The position numbers and the translations under genes are program-made. Positions 24,677-36,652 of a stretch of 64,000 nucleotides of DNA are shown here, piece after piece. The notes under the pieces were generated by a model, which had not been told where the DNA came from, ran no database searches, and worked only from the letters and a program-made list of their open reading frames with translations. Origin of the DNA: Peronospora farinosa (lineage: Eukaryota; Oomycota; Peronosporomycetes; Peronosporales; Peronosporaceae); assembly GCA_947646735.1 (NCBI GenBank), contig CANTFK010000328.1, forward strand, positions 1 to 64,000, in the 5' to 3' direction. Position 1 is the stretch's first letter, and every line of letters begins with the position of its first letter.

Positions 24677-26161
24677 CTAAGCTTCATAGGTTTCTATCGT
24701 GCCGCAGTGATCAGATGCAGTAGGATCCTCTTCTTCTGTCTCACTGGCTGCCTTTTGTGTAGGTAAGTATGGTGCACGGAAGCTATGCGACTTTAGCTTG
24801 CGAGCAGCTTCAGCTGATGCAGCATTCAAGAGCCCAGCAGCCTTGAACACACCTGCTCGAAGTTGCTGCTGACGCGTAGGATGGTGCGTATTGCTATCAA
24901 TGGTACATGCGCTCGCAGCACTGACAAGACTTGTTGCTGTCGCTTTGTCAGAGAAGACGCTGGATTCACAATAGAGTCCAGATGGAGCGCTCATAATCTC
25001 TTGATACACAGGACTCTCCAGATAGTTCTCCTCACTCATGACAGTCGAAACAGTCGAAACAGTCGAAACAGTCGAACCTGATCGCAGCAAGTGCAGCCCG
25101 CTATTGAGCTTGTCTTTTGCTACCTGCAGACGCTTGGTCATCATTGTCGGTCTCATACTCACATTCACGCTTAGCCGGTGACTCGGAAAGTTATAACGGG
25201 TCGTCTGTCTTGCTCGTCGCCACGGACTAGAACTTAGGCGCTCCGTCTCGGACGTGCGGCCTGGTGTAAATCCCTCGTCGTCACTAGAAAAGTCACCGTC
25301 GTCTTCATCTCCAATGCTTCGACTCGACAGTGACGCCTTTAAAGGAGCAGATTTCAGTGCTATCGGCGTTCTTGCTGATCCCGCCCCAGAGCACGTACGA
25401 GATTTCTGTCGTCTCCATTGCGCAATGGATGACACTCGAGGCAGCAGACTTGGACGACGCGCTGAGACAACAGAACTTGGTTGATCGTCTTCATGACTCT
25501 CATTGTCACTCGTGGCATTATCTCTTGTCCGGTAGTCCATCTCTCTAGACTCAGCCGGTTGGTAGGTTGCGAACGGATTTGCTGATACTTTAGCGATCGG
25601 AGATGACAAGACACTGTTGACGTCAGGAGGCGAGCAGCACGTCTCGGAGTCATGAACGGCCACCTCCTCCTGCTTTTCTTCTTCTGTTATCGGTTCGATA
25701 CTGCTTGTGACCTCGTGCTCAGGCTCGGACAAACTTTGCTGGCATACAGAGGGCGAGATCAATACGGTTTGTATCAACGACGACATTATCGTCTGAGGTG
25801 ACAATGTCTCGGAGCACGGCGACATGAGACCGCACTCGACATTGTTGTCATTTATAGCTATACCGACCTGAAGAGATCGACCCAGCGTCGATAGCATGGG
25901 CTTCACCGCTTCCTTATCTTCTTCATCGGATCCTTGACACGCGGCATCCCACGAGAGTCTCTCCACCAAGTCCAACGGGATGTCCATGGGCTGCATGACA
26001 AACAATTCGTCTACAATCGATTCGTGAACGTCTTCCAGTTCGTCTTCGTCCAGACACTTGAAAAGTACGTCCTCCTGTTCCTGTTTGTCCGTTATAAGGT
26101 CCTTCCAATCATCATCCTGCCAACCTCTTCCATCGTCTTTTCTTCCATTACAAAACGCCAT
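24677..26161 (-). CDS. Hypothetical serine-rich acidic protein
   Basis: A single uninterrupted frame of 494 aa from ATG 26161, ending TYEA. Not recognised. The N-terminus is acidic, with DEDELEDVHESIVDELF and MDIPLDLVERLSWDAA, a possible short helical module. The middle is Ser/Arg-rich and low complexity, with RRPSLLPRVSSIAQWRRQKS as the most ordered part, and looks disordered. A 3-residue repeat (STV x4) lies near residue 365. The C-terminus contains an Ala-rich helix-like stretch (FKAAGLLNAASAEAARKLKS). No signal peptide or membrane segment is visible. It converges with BRR2, with 72 bp between the stops. Confidence 0.7.
   Translation of the reverse strand: MAFCNGRKDDGRGWQDDDWKDLITDKQEQEDVLFKCLDEDELEDVHESIVDELFVMQPMDIPLDLVERLSWDAACQGSDEEDKEAVKPMLSTLGRSLQVGIAINDNNVECGLMSPCSETLSPQTIMSSLIQTVLISPSVCQQSLSEPEHEVTSSIEPITEEEKQEEVAVHDSETCCSPPDVNSVLSSPIAKVSANPFATYQPAESREMDYRTRDNATSDNESHEDDQPSSVVSARRPSLLPRVSSIAQWRRQKSRTCSGAGSARTPIALKSAPLKASLSSRSIGDEDDGDFSSDDEGFTPGRTSETERLSSSPWRRARQTTRYNFPSHRLSVNVSMRPTMMTKRLQVAKDKLNSGLHLLRSGSTVSTVSTVSTVMSEENYLESPVYQEIMSAPSGLYCESSVFSDKATATSLVSAASACTIDSNTHHPTRQQQLRAGVFKAAGLLNAASAEAARKLKSHSFRAPYLPTQKAASETEEEDPTASDHCGTIETYEA
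25041..25076 (-). repeat. 9-bp microrepeat (four copies) inside the serine-rich protein gene
   Basis: ACAGTCGAA is repeated four times without change on the plus strand; it encodes STV units in the minus-strand protein. The 9-bp unit keeps the reading frame, so copy-number change would be tolerated. Confidence 0.9.
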
Positions 26162-27130
26162 CAAAATATTTCTCTAGTGATCTGATCGTTAATTCTCTAT
26201 GAAGAAAGAGAATGACTTGTCTGGTTTGGTAACCTGCCAGCCGGGAAACTGCCTCATCCTTGTCGCAATCTGAATTGCTTGGCCTTTTCTGACCCACGAC
26301 AAGCACTACCAGCTGCAACTTGATGTCAAGAATCATAAGTGTCCACTTTTAAATACACTCTTATCACCCAGCACGTGTTTATCACGTGCATATGAATAGC
26401 ACATGTCATGCACCATCTAGTTGAAAGAGTTACGCTCCAATTTTAGCCAGACCTGTCTGTCTATGACTTGGATCAACGTCACGGCTGACTGTTGTTGAGT
26501 GTCAATCTCTGATTAATGCGCGCAGTTTCTTGGACGTTGAGTGCATCAAGTCATTTATTACAAACAGACAAGATTTGATATCGACCTGTCGACTTGACGG
26601 TCCAAGCTGTTTGCAACTCGACGACCATCGAAGACTGCACTGATCTCTCTCAATAAGCGGAATGGATAGGCAAACTCGAAAGCCGTACTGCCCTTGACTG
26701 AAAAGCCCAGCGAGCTTTGATCCTTCTGCAAATGCATGCAAAATACAGGATGTGCTGTCTCAAACCAGAATGGGTAAAGCAGGAGGCTGTTAATCGACAT
26801 GAATACGTACGGGCATGTTGTACTTGACTATTGGATGAGGCACATGCACGGTTTGTCAAACGTGACATTGTCACGCTGATGTACCACCTGGTAGATTAAG
26901 TGTGTCCCCATCTGGTGGTCTGTACCGCCGACTCATTTCTGTGCAAAGTCTCAGCGGGAATTCTCTTCGCGGGAAGCTCATTACATCAAGTTTTATCAGC
27001 ATCGATTTGTTGTTGTGGAATGCCTATATGCCTTTGCTACAAACATCAGATTGCAGACGGCACATGAATCCCAATCTTCCTGAGATAGGCTGCTGTGCCC
27101 GGTGTGGCTACAGTACATGTACCACGTCAA
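26162..27130. other. Intergenic region / possible 3' exon of the ADIP-like gene
   Basis: No independent gene is supported. On the minus strand, 27075-27079 downwards could be a last exon of the neighbouring coiled-coil gene (see that entry). The rest holds only short, unremarkable frames and the promoter side of the serine-rich protein gene. Confidence 0.4.
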
Positions 27131-29304
27131 TCAGCTACGAACAGATAAGAATGCGACAAGCGCACAAGAATATGAATGCATACCTGAAACTGGAATCTCA
27201 ATAGGTGAGTCCGGGTCATCCATGTGTAACCGCTTTGCTCGATGTTGTCGCTTTGGTGTTGAGCAAGTAGCATTGGGGGCTGAGATGGACGGCGATGCTT
27301 GCTCGCATGACACATCCATAGAAGATCCAAACAATAGATCACGCTTAATGATCTGCGCATAACGTCTTGTCAACCATACTTCACCGCAAACTTACATCCA
27401 TTAATTGCTACTTACCTCAAACTCCAACCGATCCTTGTCGAGTTTGACAGCTTGTTCTTGTAAAAGCTTGCGCTCCTTTTGAAGGTTTTGTCGAAGCACA
27501 GCCAACTCACTCTTCTCATACGCTAAGTCTTCCTCTGCACTTGCGTCGGGTGAACTCCTAAATGTTGCTACGTGATCAACACGTTCTTTTGTGTTAATGT
27601 CTCCACGACTAACGCGGGCATCAACAACCGGTGCCGACAATGACGCTTGAAGGAGCTGATCTTGTTCCTTGATAATGCCATGAGCATCGTCCAACTTCTG
27701 ACGCAAGCGTTTGATTAACTTCCTGTCGCTACGTGCCTCTGCCGACGGCAATTCGTTACGAATGACGTGCTCCAGTTGCTTCAGTTTTTCATCTAAAGTC
27801 TCCATCGATTGCGAAATAAATTGAGGAATGCTTGCCTTTGTAGCCATATTGAACGGTATTGGAGTAAAGTCATCAATTGGAGCACTTGCGAGTTTCTCAA
27901 GTTCTGCAGCATCTCCCTCCAGATTCTTTCTATGGAAAAACCAACAAACATTGAAACAAAAGGTCACGTTAAGCAACATACTTTGGCAACAGCAATAATA
28001 AGATAGCCAACGTACTGGGCAAGAAAAAGCCGAACGGCCTTCTTGTACTGCAAAGTGAGTGCTTCTAAGTGATGTTGCAACGTATCGTAGCTCTTTACAA
28101 GTGCTTGATTATCCAACAGCAGCTCCGCTTTCTTCCGTTCTAGATTCTCCATGATCTGCTTTGTAAGTTTGTTTTCTTTTGATTGATTGTTCAACGATAC
28201 TTGCTTCCGCTCTCGAACACCATTTAGCGGTTTCGTCATTGTCATTCCCTACACCAACATGCAATAAACAATGAGCACACCTTTACAAAAAAATCTCCAC
28301 CATTATAAAAAACAACCCACATGTCAACATACCCGCTTTTCTTTAGCAGCATGTGTAACAACATCCTGTAGACTTTTCCGAAGTCGTGCATAATCGACAT
28401 CTTTTCTTCGCAATTGCGCTTTATACGCCGTCTCGACCCCTTGCAATCTACATTATTACACCAAAAAAAGCTTCAAAACTCAAAACCAACTCTTTGTCAT
28501 TCTCCACAATAACACAAACGGCACATACCGTGCACAATGTACTTCTAGCATTTTCTTGTCCATTTGAAGTGTCTTTTTCTCACTCAGCACCATTTTTTCC
28601 TTTGCTTTCAATAGATTTTCTCGTTGTGCATTGTTTTGTTTCAAAGTCTCGAGATCCGACTGTAAAGTGTAAACAATCTGATTCTTTCTCTTCAATTGGT
28701 TCTCAATCTTGCTCAATCTCTCACTCAATTTATTCTGATACTCTGCTTCTCGATCTCGTACGTACAATAAATAACTCACAAGGTCCAAAACGTCACGTAA
28801 TCTTTTTTCGACCGTCTCTTGTTGTTCCAGTGATTGCGTCATCCTTCCTATTGCCAATACACTTGTTACATCTAATGTACATAATTTCTCGACGTCTTCC
28901 TCTTGTTCTTTTTCCAGAGTCGGGAACGTTCTTGAAAATTTCCGAGGCAATAACATTGACGACAGTACAACAACATGTTGAAGTTGCTCATTGAGATATT
29001 TTTGACTTTCTGCCAGTGTTTGAGTACGTGGTAATCGCCATGGACAGGTATGCGACTCGGTCCTTGATGTGGTTGACGTCATATTCTCTATAAGGTCAAT
29101 GGGGTTTGTATTATTCTTCGAAAGAGGGAAAAGAGACGAAGTGGCTACAACGACGCTCTTCTCCTTCTCCTCTTCGCTCAGCGACTCGTCCAAACGCGCA
29201 CGCTTTGCTTGACGAAAGGAAGAGCTATAGTCCAACGCATAACTTCCGCTACTGTGCGCTTCATGCGCTCGACTACGTTGCATGTCGTCCATACAGTATT
29301 CCAT
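27131..29304 (-). CDS. ADIP/SSX2IP/Msd1-like coiled-coil protein, at least five exons
   Basis: Members of this family (afadin- and alpha-actinin-binding protein SSX2IP, fission yeast Msd1) anchor microtubules at centrosomes or spindle poles. Rebuilt exons: 29304-28529, 28447-28333, 28248-28016, 27929-27416 and 27352 onward, with introns of 63-86 nt bounded by GT-AG and phases 2, 0, 2, 0. ADIP-like features are an N-terminal QKYLNEQL segment, then DLVSYLLYVRDREAEYQ followed by a long coiled coil (KLSERLSKIENQLKRKNQ...), continuing through KAQLRRKDVDYARLRKSLQ in exon 2. Exons 1-4 give 546 codons. The 3' end is unresolved: exon 5 can read to a TGA at 27131, or splice at GTATGC (27183) to a short exon near 27075. 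Divergent to TTLL12. Confidence 0.75.
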
Positions 29305-29421
29305 ATACTTTTAAGTTCAAATTGAAAATAGACCATCACTCTTTCGTAGAATTAAGTTCGCAAAGCGAACTTAGTCACGTAGTGTGTGCTAAACATCATT
29401 TCTAAATATTGTTCCGAGCCA
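29305..29421. promoter_or_regulatory. 117-bp bidirectional promoter with 21-bp palindrome
   Basis: Lies between the ATGs of the ADIP-like gene (-) and TTLL12 (+). It holds TAAGTTCGC-AAA-GCGAACTTA (29353-29373), a perfect 9-bp inverted repeat with a 3-bp spacer. TCATTTCTAAA (29396-29406), 16 bp before the TTLL12 start, is a near match to the oomycete initiator TCATTYYNCAW. Confidence 0.6.
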
Positions 29422-31546
29422 ATGGAGCACGAGATGGAGACGTTTCTAAAACAACACCAAGCACAGCTAGTAGCAGCTCAAGTCCCGCAACTATTATGGC
29501 CTGTCGTGTACTATAAACTCAAGTAAGACACTCTTTTTCTACTGTTATTCATTGACGTAACACGACACAGAACGAAGACGGACTGACTTAATGACGTTTC
29601 TATCCATAGACACGAAATCTTTGATGCTGGCAAGTATTTCTATTTGGCTCAAGATGAAGATAAAGATTTGCACGTTGTTGTCCGTGATGACGTCGATCTA
29701 AAACCCGTGCAGCCGGAAGGAGAAGATGCTTTATTTCTAATAGATCATGCCTGGACATTTACACTGGAAAAGGTCTACGATCAATTGAATCATCTCCCAT
29801 CACTTTTGGAAAGAATGGAAACTCTGATGCAATTAGAAATGGAAGAAACACGAGACCTTTCAACGGAGAAACGTGTTGAAAAAGTTGCCAATTGTGTGTG
29901 GCGATACGCCAATACGTATCGATTTGGCAATGTGAAGCCTGAAGAAGCTTCAACCATTTGGTACGTGATGGACGAAGTGGGATCTGCTATTGAACACGCC
30001 GACGAGCCAAATGTCCGCATGGCGCCATTCTATTATGGCAAGTCACAGTGTGCGTTCTCGCTCGTGTGGACTGTACAACCAATTGAAGCCGGAGACTTTC
30101 TATCCCGAGACTATTTTCCAGATTTTGCAGCTGATGATGCAATGCACACGGCACTGCTTGCTGCATTGTTTTATAAGTCTGGTAAGGCTGATAGTTTGTA
30201 TGTGGAAGAGCTTCAAGAGATCGTCAGGGGACGCAAGCTGGCATACACGCTGGAGAGTGCTCGTGCAAACTTTCGCGCTATTGTTAGCCGTGATGCGGAG
30301 ACGTTCCCGGACCCGGAGACGACTGTCACGTCGACACCGCTTTCAGCCGTTGTTGCCGGCTCGGAATCACTACGAGTGTGTTCTGGTACGTTATGATACA
30401 TTCCCTGTATGGCGCAGTATACCAAGAACTAGTTTATTAACTGTACTTACAATGACTGTGCAAGATCTGAAGCTAGTGCACGACAACTTGACCCACTCGC
30501 GTTTTACTCTTGTGGACAACGAGGATGATGCACAGGTCGTATGGCTCACCCATCACCTCAAGGACTTTCCAAAGTATACCACAAACGATAATGTGTACAT
30601 TATCAACCAGTTTCCGAACGAAAAAGTTCTTACGTGCAAGGATCTGCTTTACGAAATGTGCAAGTTGTACGTATCTGTATTTACTATTGACTGTGAACAC
30701 AATTGCTGATCATGCTGGTATATCCTTAGGCACAATGGCGGTGAACGACCAGACTGGCTCGCGGAGACCTACAACATGAACAGCGAGTTCCCTGAGCTTA
30801 TCGCGCAGTTTATTCGTCGCGACTTGATTGCCCATAAGAACGGCGATGGCGATGATGACGCCAACCACTGGATCTGCAAACCCTGGAACATGGCTCGGTC
30901 CATTGACACATGCATAGCGCAGAATGCACCGCATCTCGCTCGCCTAGCCGAGACTGGCCCCAAGGTTGCGTGTAAGTATCTTCATCGTCCGCTATTGATT
31001 GACCAACGCAAGTTCGACTTCCGTTTCCTCGTTATGGTAAAGTCAACAGAACCGTTGGAGCTCTACCTCAGTGGTGTCTACTGGCTTCGCATCGCGAACA
31101 AGGAGTTTACTATGGACAATTTTGAGGATTTTGAAAAGCACTTTACCGTCATGAATTACTCGAATTTTGCTGTTCGGATCATGGACAATGCTGAGTTTGT
31201 GGATCGATTTGACAACGAATACCCGAGCGAGGACTGGTCCGTCGTGTACGCCGCTATCTGCTCTTCCATCAAGCAGCTGTTTGAGTTTGCGACGGCACAG
31301 CCTCCCCCGCTTGGCCTGGGTCGTTGCACAAAGTCGCGTGCCCTCTATGGCGTGGACGTGATGCTATCGTGGGAAGCCGACGAAGAGACTGGTGACGAGC
31401 AATTGCGTCCCGTGATCTTGGAGACCAACTACCAACCAGACTGCACTCGCGCTTGCAAGTACTATCCGCATTTCTACAACGATGTGATGAACGTACTGGT
31501 GTTGGACCGCCCGGACGACACGGTGCATGGCTGCACGCGTCTTTAA
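29422..31546 (+). CDS. TTLL12: Tubulin-tyrosine-ligase-like protein TTLL12
   Basis: Exons 29422-29522, 29610-30385, 30465-30666 and 30730-31546 give 631 aa; human TTLL12 has 644. Introns are 87, 79 and 63 nt, each GT-AG and in matching phase, with donors GTAAGA, GTACGT and GTACGT. Family landmarks in order are LKHEIFDAGKYF, FLIDHAWT, WYVMDEVGSAIEHAD and NLTHSRFTL, then the TTL domain with NHWICKPWNMARSIDT, KYLHRPLLI, KHFTVMNYS, PPPLGLGR and ILETNYQPDCTRACKYYP. TTLL12 is an atypical TTL family member: tubulin ligase activity is doubtful, and roles linked to tubulin tyrosination status and histone modification have been reported. Convergent with the CRAL-TRIO gene, 138 bp apart. Confidence 0.93.
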
Positions 31547-31684
31547 TCTCAGAGTGACCGTACTTTGTAATTAGAGATTGCTAAGTAGAGACCAGGCACT
31601 GTAAGCAAGTTCATTCCTACGCGAATTCTTTGCTAAAACTTCTGTTCAATGGCAACACGAAATATTCAAAGTAGATTAGTCGCG

Positions 31685-33940
31685 TTAATGCTTAATGGGC
31701 TTCTTTCTTATAATCTCTTCGATTGGGTTGGTTGCTGGTGCGCCTTCATCGTTATTGACGTAGTCCATGAGATTAAAGAGCAAGTCTTCCTCCGAAGACT
31801 TCCCGTCGCTCGTTCCACCGTATTCCACAGGAATGTTTTCAATAGGAATACGCTCTGACAGCGCCTCCAAAATTTTCTTCTTTCCACGCACGATAATGAC
31901 TTTTTCACGAGTCACGTCATCCACCATTCCTTTCACGGTATTCCAAATCATACTGAACCAGGAGGGCACATTGATCACGAAAATGTACGCGCAGCGTTCC
32001 GGGTAGTGCTTACCGGATATAGAAGCTGCTTTGCGAACGTACTCGACAGCCTCACCAGCAAAGTCCGAGATGCCGATCCCATCCACGTCCAGAACGGAAA
32101 TACCCTTGCAGTTGTCGTCCTGCTCAATCACTTGCCACAGAAACTCCGTGATCATCAGGTAGTTGTGCATCAGATCATCCAGCGTGAGACCCGCATTCTT
32201 GAGAGCCTTCAAATTAATCTTGCCTGGCTTCTCGTAGTACACAGGCTCGCCGTTCTTGCCACGCTTGTGGTAGTAGTGCGGGTAATTATCCTTAATGATC
32301 TTGAAATGTGGATTAGGCTTCATAAGTAGGCTATCTATACCTTCGTCGCGTCGCCATTCGGTTGTCTCATTGTATCGCTCAAGCGCCTTGGCCTGATCGC
32401 CCTTTTCCGCGAGGATAAAGCGCATGGGAACTGATCCTGTCGCTTCTAACGAAGTAACGGATGGCTCATTCGTTAACCCGCTAGCTGATGACCTCGCTTC
32501 TTGTGACGTTCTTCTTACGCTTCCGTTGGCGTTGGCGAACCCTGGGACAAAGCGGTACTCAGTGACAATGAGCTTCAACGTGCCGCTTGTCGGAGGACTC
32601 TCATAGTCGATGTTGTCAACCTCTGGCTTCAAAACAGGAGGCCGGAATAGCGCAGAGAACGGATGATCTGCCTTCACCACCACGTAAAAGACTGGGAGAA
32701 ACACTAAAACCAACACAACGAGTTCACGATGCAGACCGTCCTCCATTGTGTTAAGAGCATCCCAAAGGTAGAATGTGACCACCGCGTAAAGTAACGCAAA
32801 CATGGGCACAGGCACGAGTCGAAACGAATCCGACACACGGTAAAATATTACCTTGCCACGATTGACCTTCGGTGCTGATGACTGCTTCCCATTCGATGCA
32901 GCCAGCTTTCCAACTATTTTTCGAGGCGTGACACCGGTTAATTGCATCATCAATACACCTGGTCCATTTTGCAGAGGAAGCTCAAAGATCAATTCGGATT
33001 TTTTTCCGTTATGTTCAGACGGCTGGACATGAGCCAACATCTTCTGTCGTAACAATGTCCCGGGTAGCACAGCTTCCGCTCCGTTGGACAGTTTAAAGAA
33101 AATCTTCGTCTGCAGAATGTCACTATCCCTGTTCACACTCGCGTTGCAAAAGCTTGTCGTCTTGTTTGCTTTGCTTTCCAGCAGTCCCAATGGCAACGCA
33201 ATCTTTTGTCCATATCTATACGGCGTGATGAGTTTATTCAGCATGGTAATCTGTTCAATCTTTGGCTTGGCCGGCCAGATTGTAAATCTCAACTCAGTGC
33301 CTTTGCCATCACAGCAAATGTATCCTCCTATGATATGACTCGTCGGTTTCTTAAAGTTGCTAAGTCTTTTATTATACATTTGCGAATGACGATTCGACTC
33401 AACCACTGTGATTGCAACATTTGTATCACCAAAGCACACAACACCCGACTCAAATTCTGGACTCTCCGACAAGGAAAAACTGCCAGACATTGACCTCGAT
33501 GATGTCATTTTGTCCACTTTATTCCCTTTCTCCTTCTTTTGCACGCCCCCATTCAATGGAACTTTTGTAAAACACACAAACATTTCGCCTGGAACACCAC
33601 GTGGTCGAGGACCGACGTAGCCCGTAATACCGCCCGTTTTATTGTTCCAGACCATATCGTGCTGATTCACAAGCACCAATGGATCTCCATAATGTACTTG
33701 ATTTTGTATACATCGTTGTCCGGTTGGAAGTGTCACTAAAAACTCGTCTTCCGTAAAAAGTTGCTGGAGCTTTGGTCCAAGAGGAGGAACGCAGCTGAGG
33801 ACCCCATGACGTCCATTTTTTTCATAATAACCAATACCTATCTCAGGAATAACAAGGACATTATCATCAACGTAAGCAGAACGGGTTGTAAGTCGCACCT
33901 TTTGGCCATAACGCAAGACGTTTTTATTATTGTCGACCAT
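31685..33940 (-). CDS. Membrane-anchored Sec14/CRAL-TRIO domain protein
   Basis: A single frame of 751 aa. The first ~330 residues are beta-rich, with two similar motifs (LRYGQKVRLTTRS and YRYGQKIALPLG) that may be repeated units of an unrecognised domain. Two hydrophobic segments lie near residues 375-425 (MFALLYAVVTFYLW and LVVLVLVFLPVFYVVV), predicting a hairpin in the membrane. The C-terminal ~230 residues are a Sec14/CRAL-TRIO lipid-binding domain, with the N-lobe signature KALERYNETTEWRRDEGID, then PVYYEKPGKIN, ISVLDVDGIGISDF, YIFVINVPSWFSMIWNTVKGM and the closing ENIPVEYGG. A role in phospholipid transfer or signalling at a membrane follows from the family; the ligand is unknown. The gene heads a run of four minus-strand genes. 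Confidence 0.85.
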   Translation of the reverse strand: MVDNNKNVLRYGQKVRLTTRSAYVDDNVLVIPEIGIGYYEKNGRHGVLSCVPPLGPKLQQLFTEDEFLVTLPTGQRCIQNQVHYGDPLVLVNQHDMVWNNKTGGITGYVGPRPRGVPGEMFVCFTKVPLNGGVQKKEKGNKVDKMTSSRSMSGSFSLSESPEFESGVVCFGDTNVAITVVESNRHSQMYNKRLSNFKKPTSHIIGGYICCDGKGTELRFTIWPAKPKIEQITMLNKLITPYRYGQKIALPLGLLESKANKTTSFCNASVNRDSDILQTKIFFKLSNGAEAVLPGTLLRQKMLAHVQPSEHNGKKSELIFELPLQNGPGVLMMQLTGVTPRKIVGKLAASNGKQSSAPKVNRGKVIFYRVSDSFRLVPVPMFALLYAVVTFYLWDALNTMEDGLHRELVVLVLVFLPVFYVVVKADHPFSALFRPPVLKPEVDNIDYESPPTSGTLKLIVTEYRFVPGFANANGSVRRTSQEARSSASGLTNEPSVTSLEATGSVPMRFILAEKGDQAKALERYNETTEWRRDEGIDSLLMKPNPHFKIIKDNYPHYYHKRGKNGEPVYYEKPGKINLKALKNAGLTLDDLMHNYLMITEFLWQVIEQDDNCKGISVLDVDGIGISDFAGEAVEYVRKAASISGKHYPERCAYIFVINVPSWFSMIWNTVKGMVDDVTREKVIIVRGKKKILEALSERIPIENIPVEYGGTSDGKSSEEDLLFNLMDYVNNDEGAPATNPIEEIIRKKPIKH

Positions 33941-34123
33941 ATTGGGACAATTGGGACACTTGGACTTGAATGCTAAAATGAGGAGACTTTAAAACTCCCG
34001 AGAAAGAAAATTGATTGGCTGAAAGAAAATAAATGATACCAATTTGACTAGTCGATTGGACAAAAGTGGACATGACGACGAAAACTTGAGGCATAATCAT
34101 GACAGATTGCGACAAATTGACCA

Positions 34124-34220
34124 TTAAAAGGAATATTCGGTCGATTCCAATGTCGCGTCAATAGAAATGGGTACCATTTGCTCTTCCTGTTGCTTGTCCG
34201 ACGTAACATCTTCTATTTGC

Positions 34221-34252
<32 letters not shown>

Positions 34253-36418
34253 ATCATCTTCATCCATATTCTCATCTTGGTCGAATGTAGCACAAGAACG
34301 ACCAATGGTACGATCCTCGTTGCCATCTTCATCATCCTGCAAGTCCAAATCCTCTTCCTCCTCGTCTTCTTCACCCTTTTCTACTTCAGCACCTGCTGAT
34401 AACTTTTCCACGTTGGACATTGCGTTTCGATCGTGAATAAGAGATCGCTCAAACGCCAGCTCGTCATCATCATTATCATCTGCTGCTGCTTCGGCACTAG
34501 TGCTGCCTGTTGTTGACACCGATACGTTTTCAATTGTGTTGGACTTTTGCTGGTTGCTTGACTCCGCGTAGTCATGAAGTGCCTGCTTCTTAAGTGCATC
34601 GAGACGTTTACGTCTTGTTTCAAGTTCAGCTTTAGAGCGACCCACCAATGCCGCGATGCGTAGCCGAATGATTTCACGCAATGGCAAGAACATCTGCGCT
34701 GGATACCACCCACCGAGCAGTGACGGCTCCGACTGTTTTGCGAACTGAGCAATCCATTCGCGCACTTCATCATCGTCAATTTCCTCGAGCTGAAACAAAA
34801 CATTTGCGCTTGTCAACTGCACTCCAAAAATCTCAAAAACCTTTACGCTGCCTCCTGATGTAGTAGTTTTGCTAGTCCCATTTGCATTGTCTGCTGTATC
34901 AGACTCCTTATCCTCCTGTTCGTCCTCAGAATCCCAGTCATTCCCTGAATCTACCGTCGATGACATGGGACTAGCTCGCGGCGGTGAAGCCACTGTAGGA
35001 GCAGCAGAAGAAGTAGTCACGGGTATTGCAGGCTTCACAAGGTAAGACCGCCGTGTTTCGCCTCGCATAAATCGTTCTTTCCGACGACGCTTGCTGATCT
35101 GCGCGTTTTCAAGGGCCGAGGTTTGGGTCACTTTGACGATTCGCGGACCCTTGACGTACCCGCCTTCCCCATTGGCATGTCCTGAACTAGCGCCAATAAA
35201 CTTTGTGGTACGTTTTCTCGTAGCATGGGTTACCTTGGAGTGTACAAGCTCCCGGTTATTTCGCAGTTCCACGACCTGATAACATGACGCCGTTTCCGAT
35301 ACTTCGGGCAATCGTGGATCGTAGCCCATCTTGATCCATGAACCTCTCCAGGGCCCATCAACAAAGACATAACAAAGCTTTCGCAGTAGACGTCTTGCCG
35401 CTCGGCGCTCGAACCCGTCTAATCCATCAAACAGCTTGGAACGAAGCCATACCGGTTTTTGTTCTAACTTACCCTTCAGCACCTCCATCACATGAGCATC
35501 GACACCATTATCATCCACTCCGACGGACCTTCGACGCACCACAGGCTGATCAGGCTTAGGTCCGGCAGGCGCTGGCGTATCGTCACGAAAATTCAAGTAT
35601 GTCATAGTAGTGGAAGGCTTTTTTGCTACTGCTGTCGGTTGGTACCCTGACTTTTGGCGGAATTCATACTTCAATGGCAAGTCCACCTTTGAAAACACTT
35701 CCGGGATAAGTTCCAACTGCGTTTCATTCTCCACAGCCAAATACGGTCGCAAACAGTCTTGCAATTCTCGTTGTCGCAACGATGGCCTGGACAAAGGACC
35801 ATTCTCCACTACAGCACTATTCATCACGGGTGTATCCACTGCATCCGTTGTATCTGCTACCATCGTAAGAGCATCTTTACCAGGCTTTGACGTTGGGTAG
35901 AATGACCGAGCCGTCAAGTATTGAAAATCAGCCATACCTTCACACACGTATTTCTCCTTTACCAACCCCACCACTTCAACTGAAAACTTCACATTTTTCT
36001 CTTCAAACGTCGTCTCGTTCCGTCTTCGTTTAGGCCGTGAACGCTTTATCTTGAGCACCACCATCTGAGTCTTGGTCAAATCTGCAAACAAGGGCTTGCA
36101 TGATGGCTCACTAGGTCGTAATTTTACTGGTAAAAACTGACTCTTTGTTTCATGTGCTTGCTGTAAATTCCAAAGTCCATTGACAGTCTCCAGTACTTTA
36201 GTCATATCGGAGCCATATACAGGCAATTCCAACCCCACTAGTGGACGAACATTATCACTGTGTAGATGGAGTTCATGACAGAGGGTTCCAGAGTGTCTAT
36301 TCTCAGTGGTAATGACACTAGAGGTGTTAAAAGACTCGCTAGTAATCGACTCAGACGCTGTAGTGATCTCTTCGGTGGATTGATTGGTCGCCATAGCGTT
36401 GAATGGGACAAATGACAT
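34124..36418 (-). CDS. GTF3C5: RNA polymerase III transcription factor TFIIIC subunit 5 (GTF3C5/Tfc1-like)
   Basis: Subunit of TFIIIC, which binds the A box of tRNA genes and recruits the Pol III machinery. 764 aa, longer than the human 519. The N-terminal dimerisation region is recognisable: LELPVYGSDMTKVLETVNG, then LRPSEPSCKPLFAD and VVLKIKRS. The DNA-binding half contains KPVWLRSKLFDG, CYVFVDGPWRGSWIKMGYDPR and YQVVELR, matching the GPWRxxWIRxGYDPR signature of the family. The extra length comes from an inserted low-complexity Ser/Lys region and a very acidic tail (DEDDEEEEE...), also typical of TFIIIC subunits. An internal Met at residue 9 is an alternative start. Confidence 0.88.
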
Positions 36419-36652
36419 GGGTTTTTTTCAACAATAAACCCATAATTTGGACATCTTTTTGATTTTTGTAGACGTTCTAAATATGTTTTATATATCCGCG
36501 TAAGTAATTTATCAACTCCACGTTTCTTTTGGTCCACACGATGTTACGACCATCGAAACGTTCAACGACATACAAGACAAAGTCTCTTCTCAACTGCTGA
36601 GATATCACTCCGTTACGTGATGCAACATCTACAAAAGCTGAGATGCCAGTGA

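Noticed and set aside
34167..34436. Ser-rich plus-strand ORF
   Set aside because: Shadow of the acidic tail of the TFIIIC subunit.
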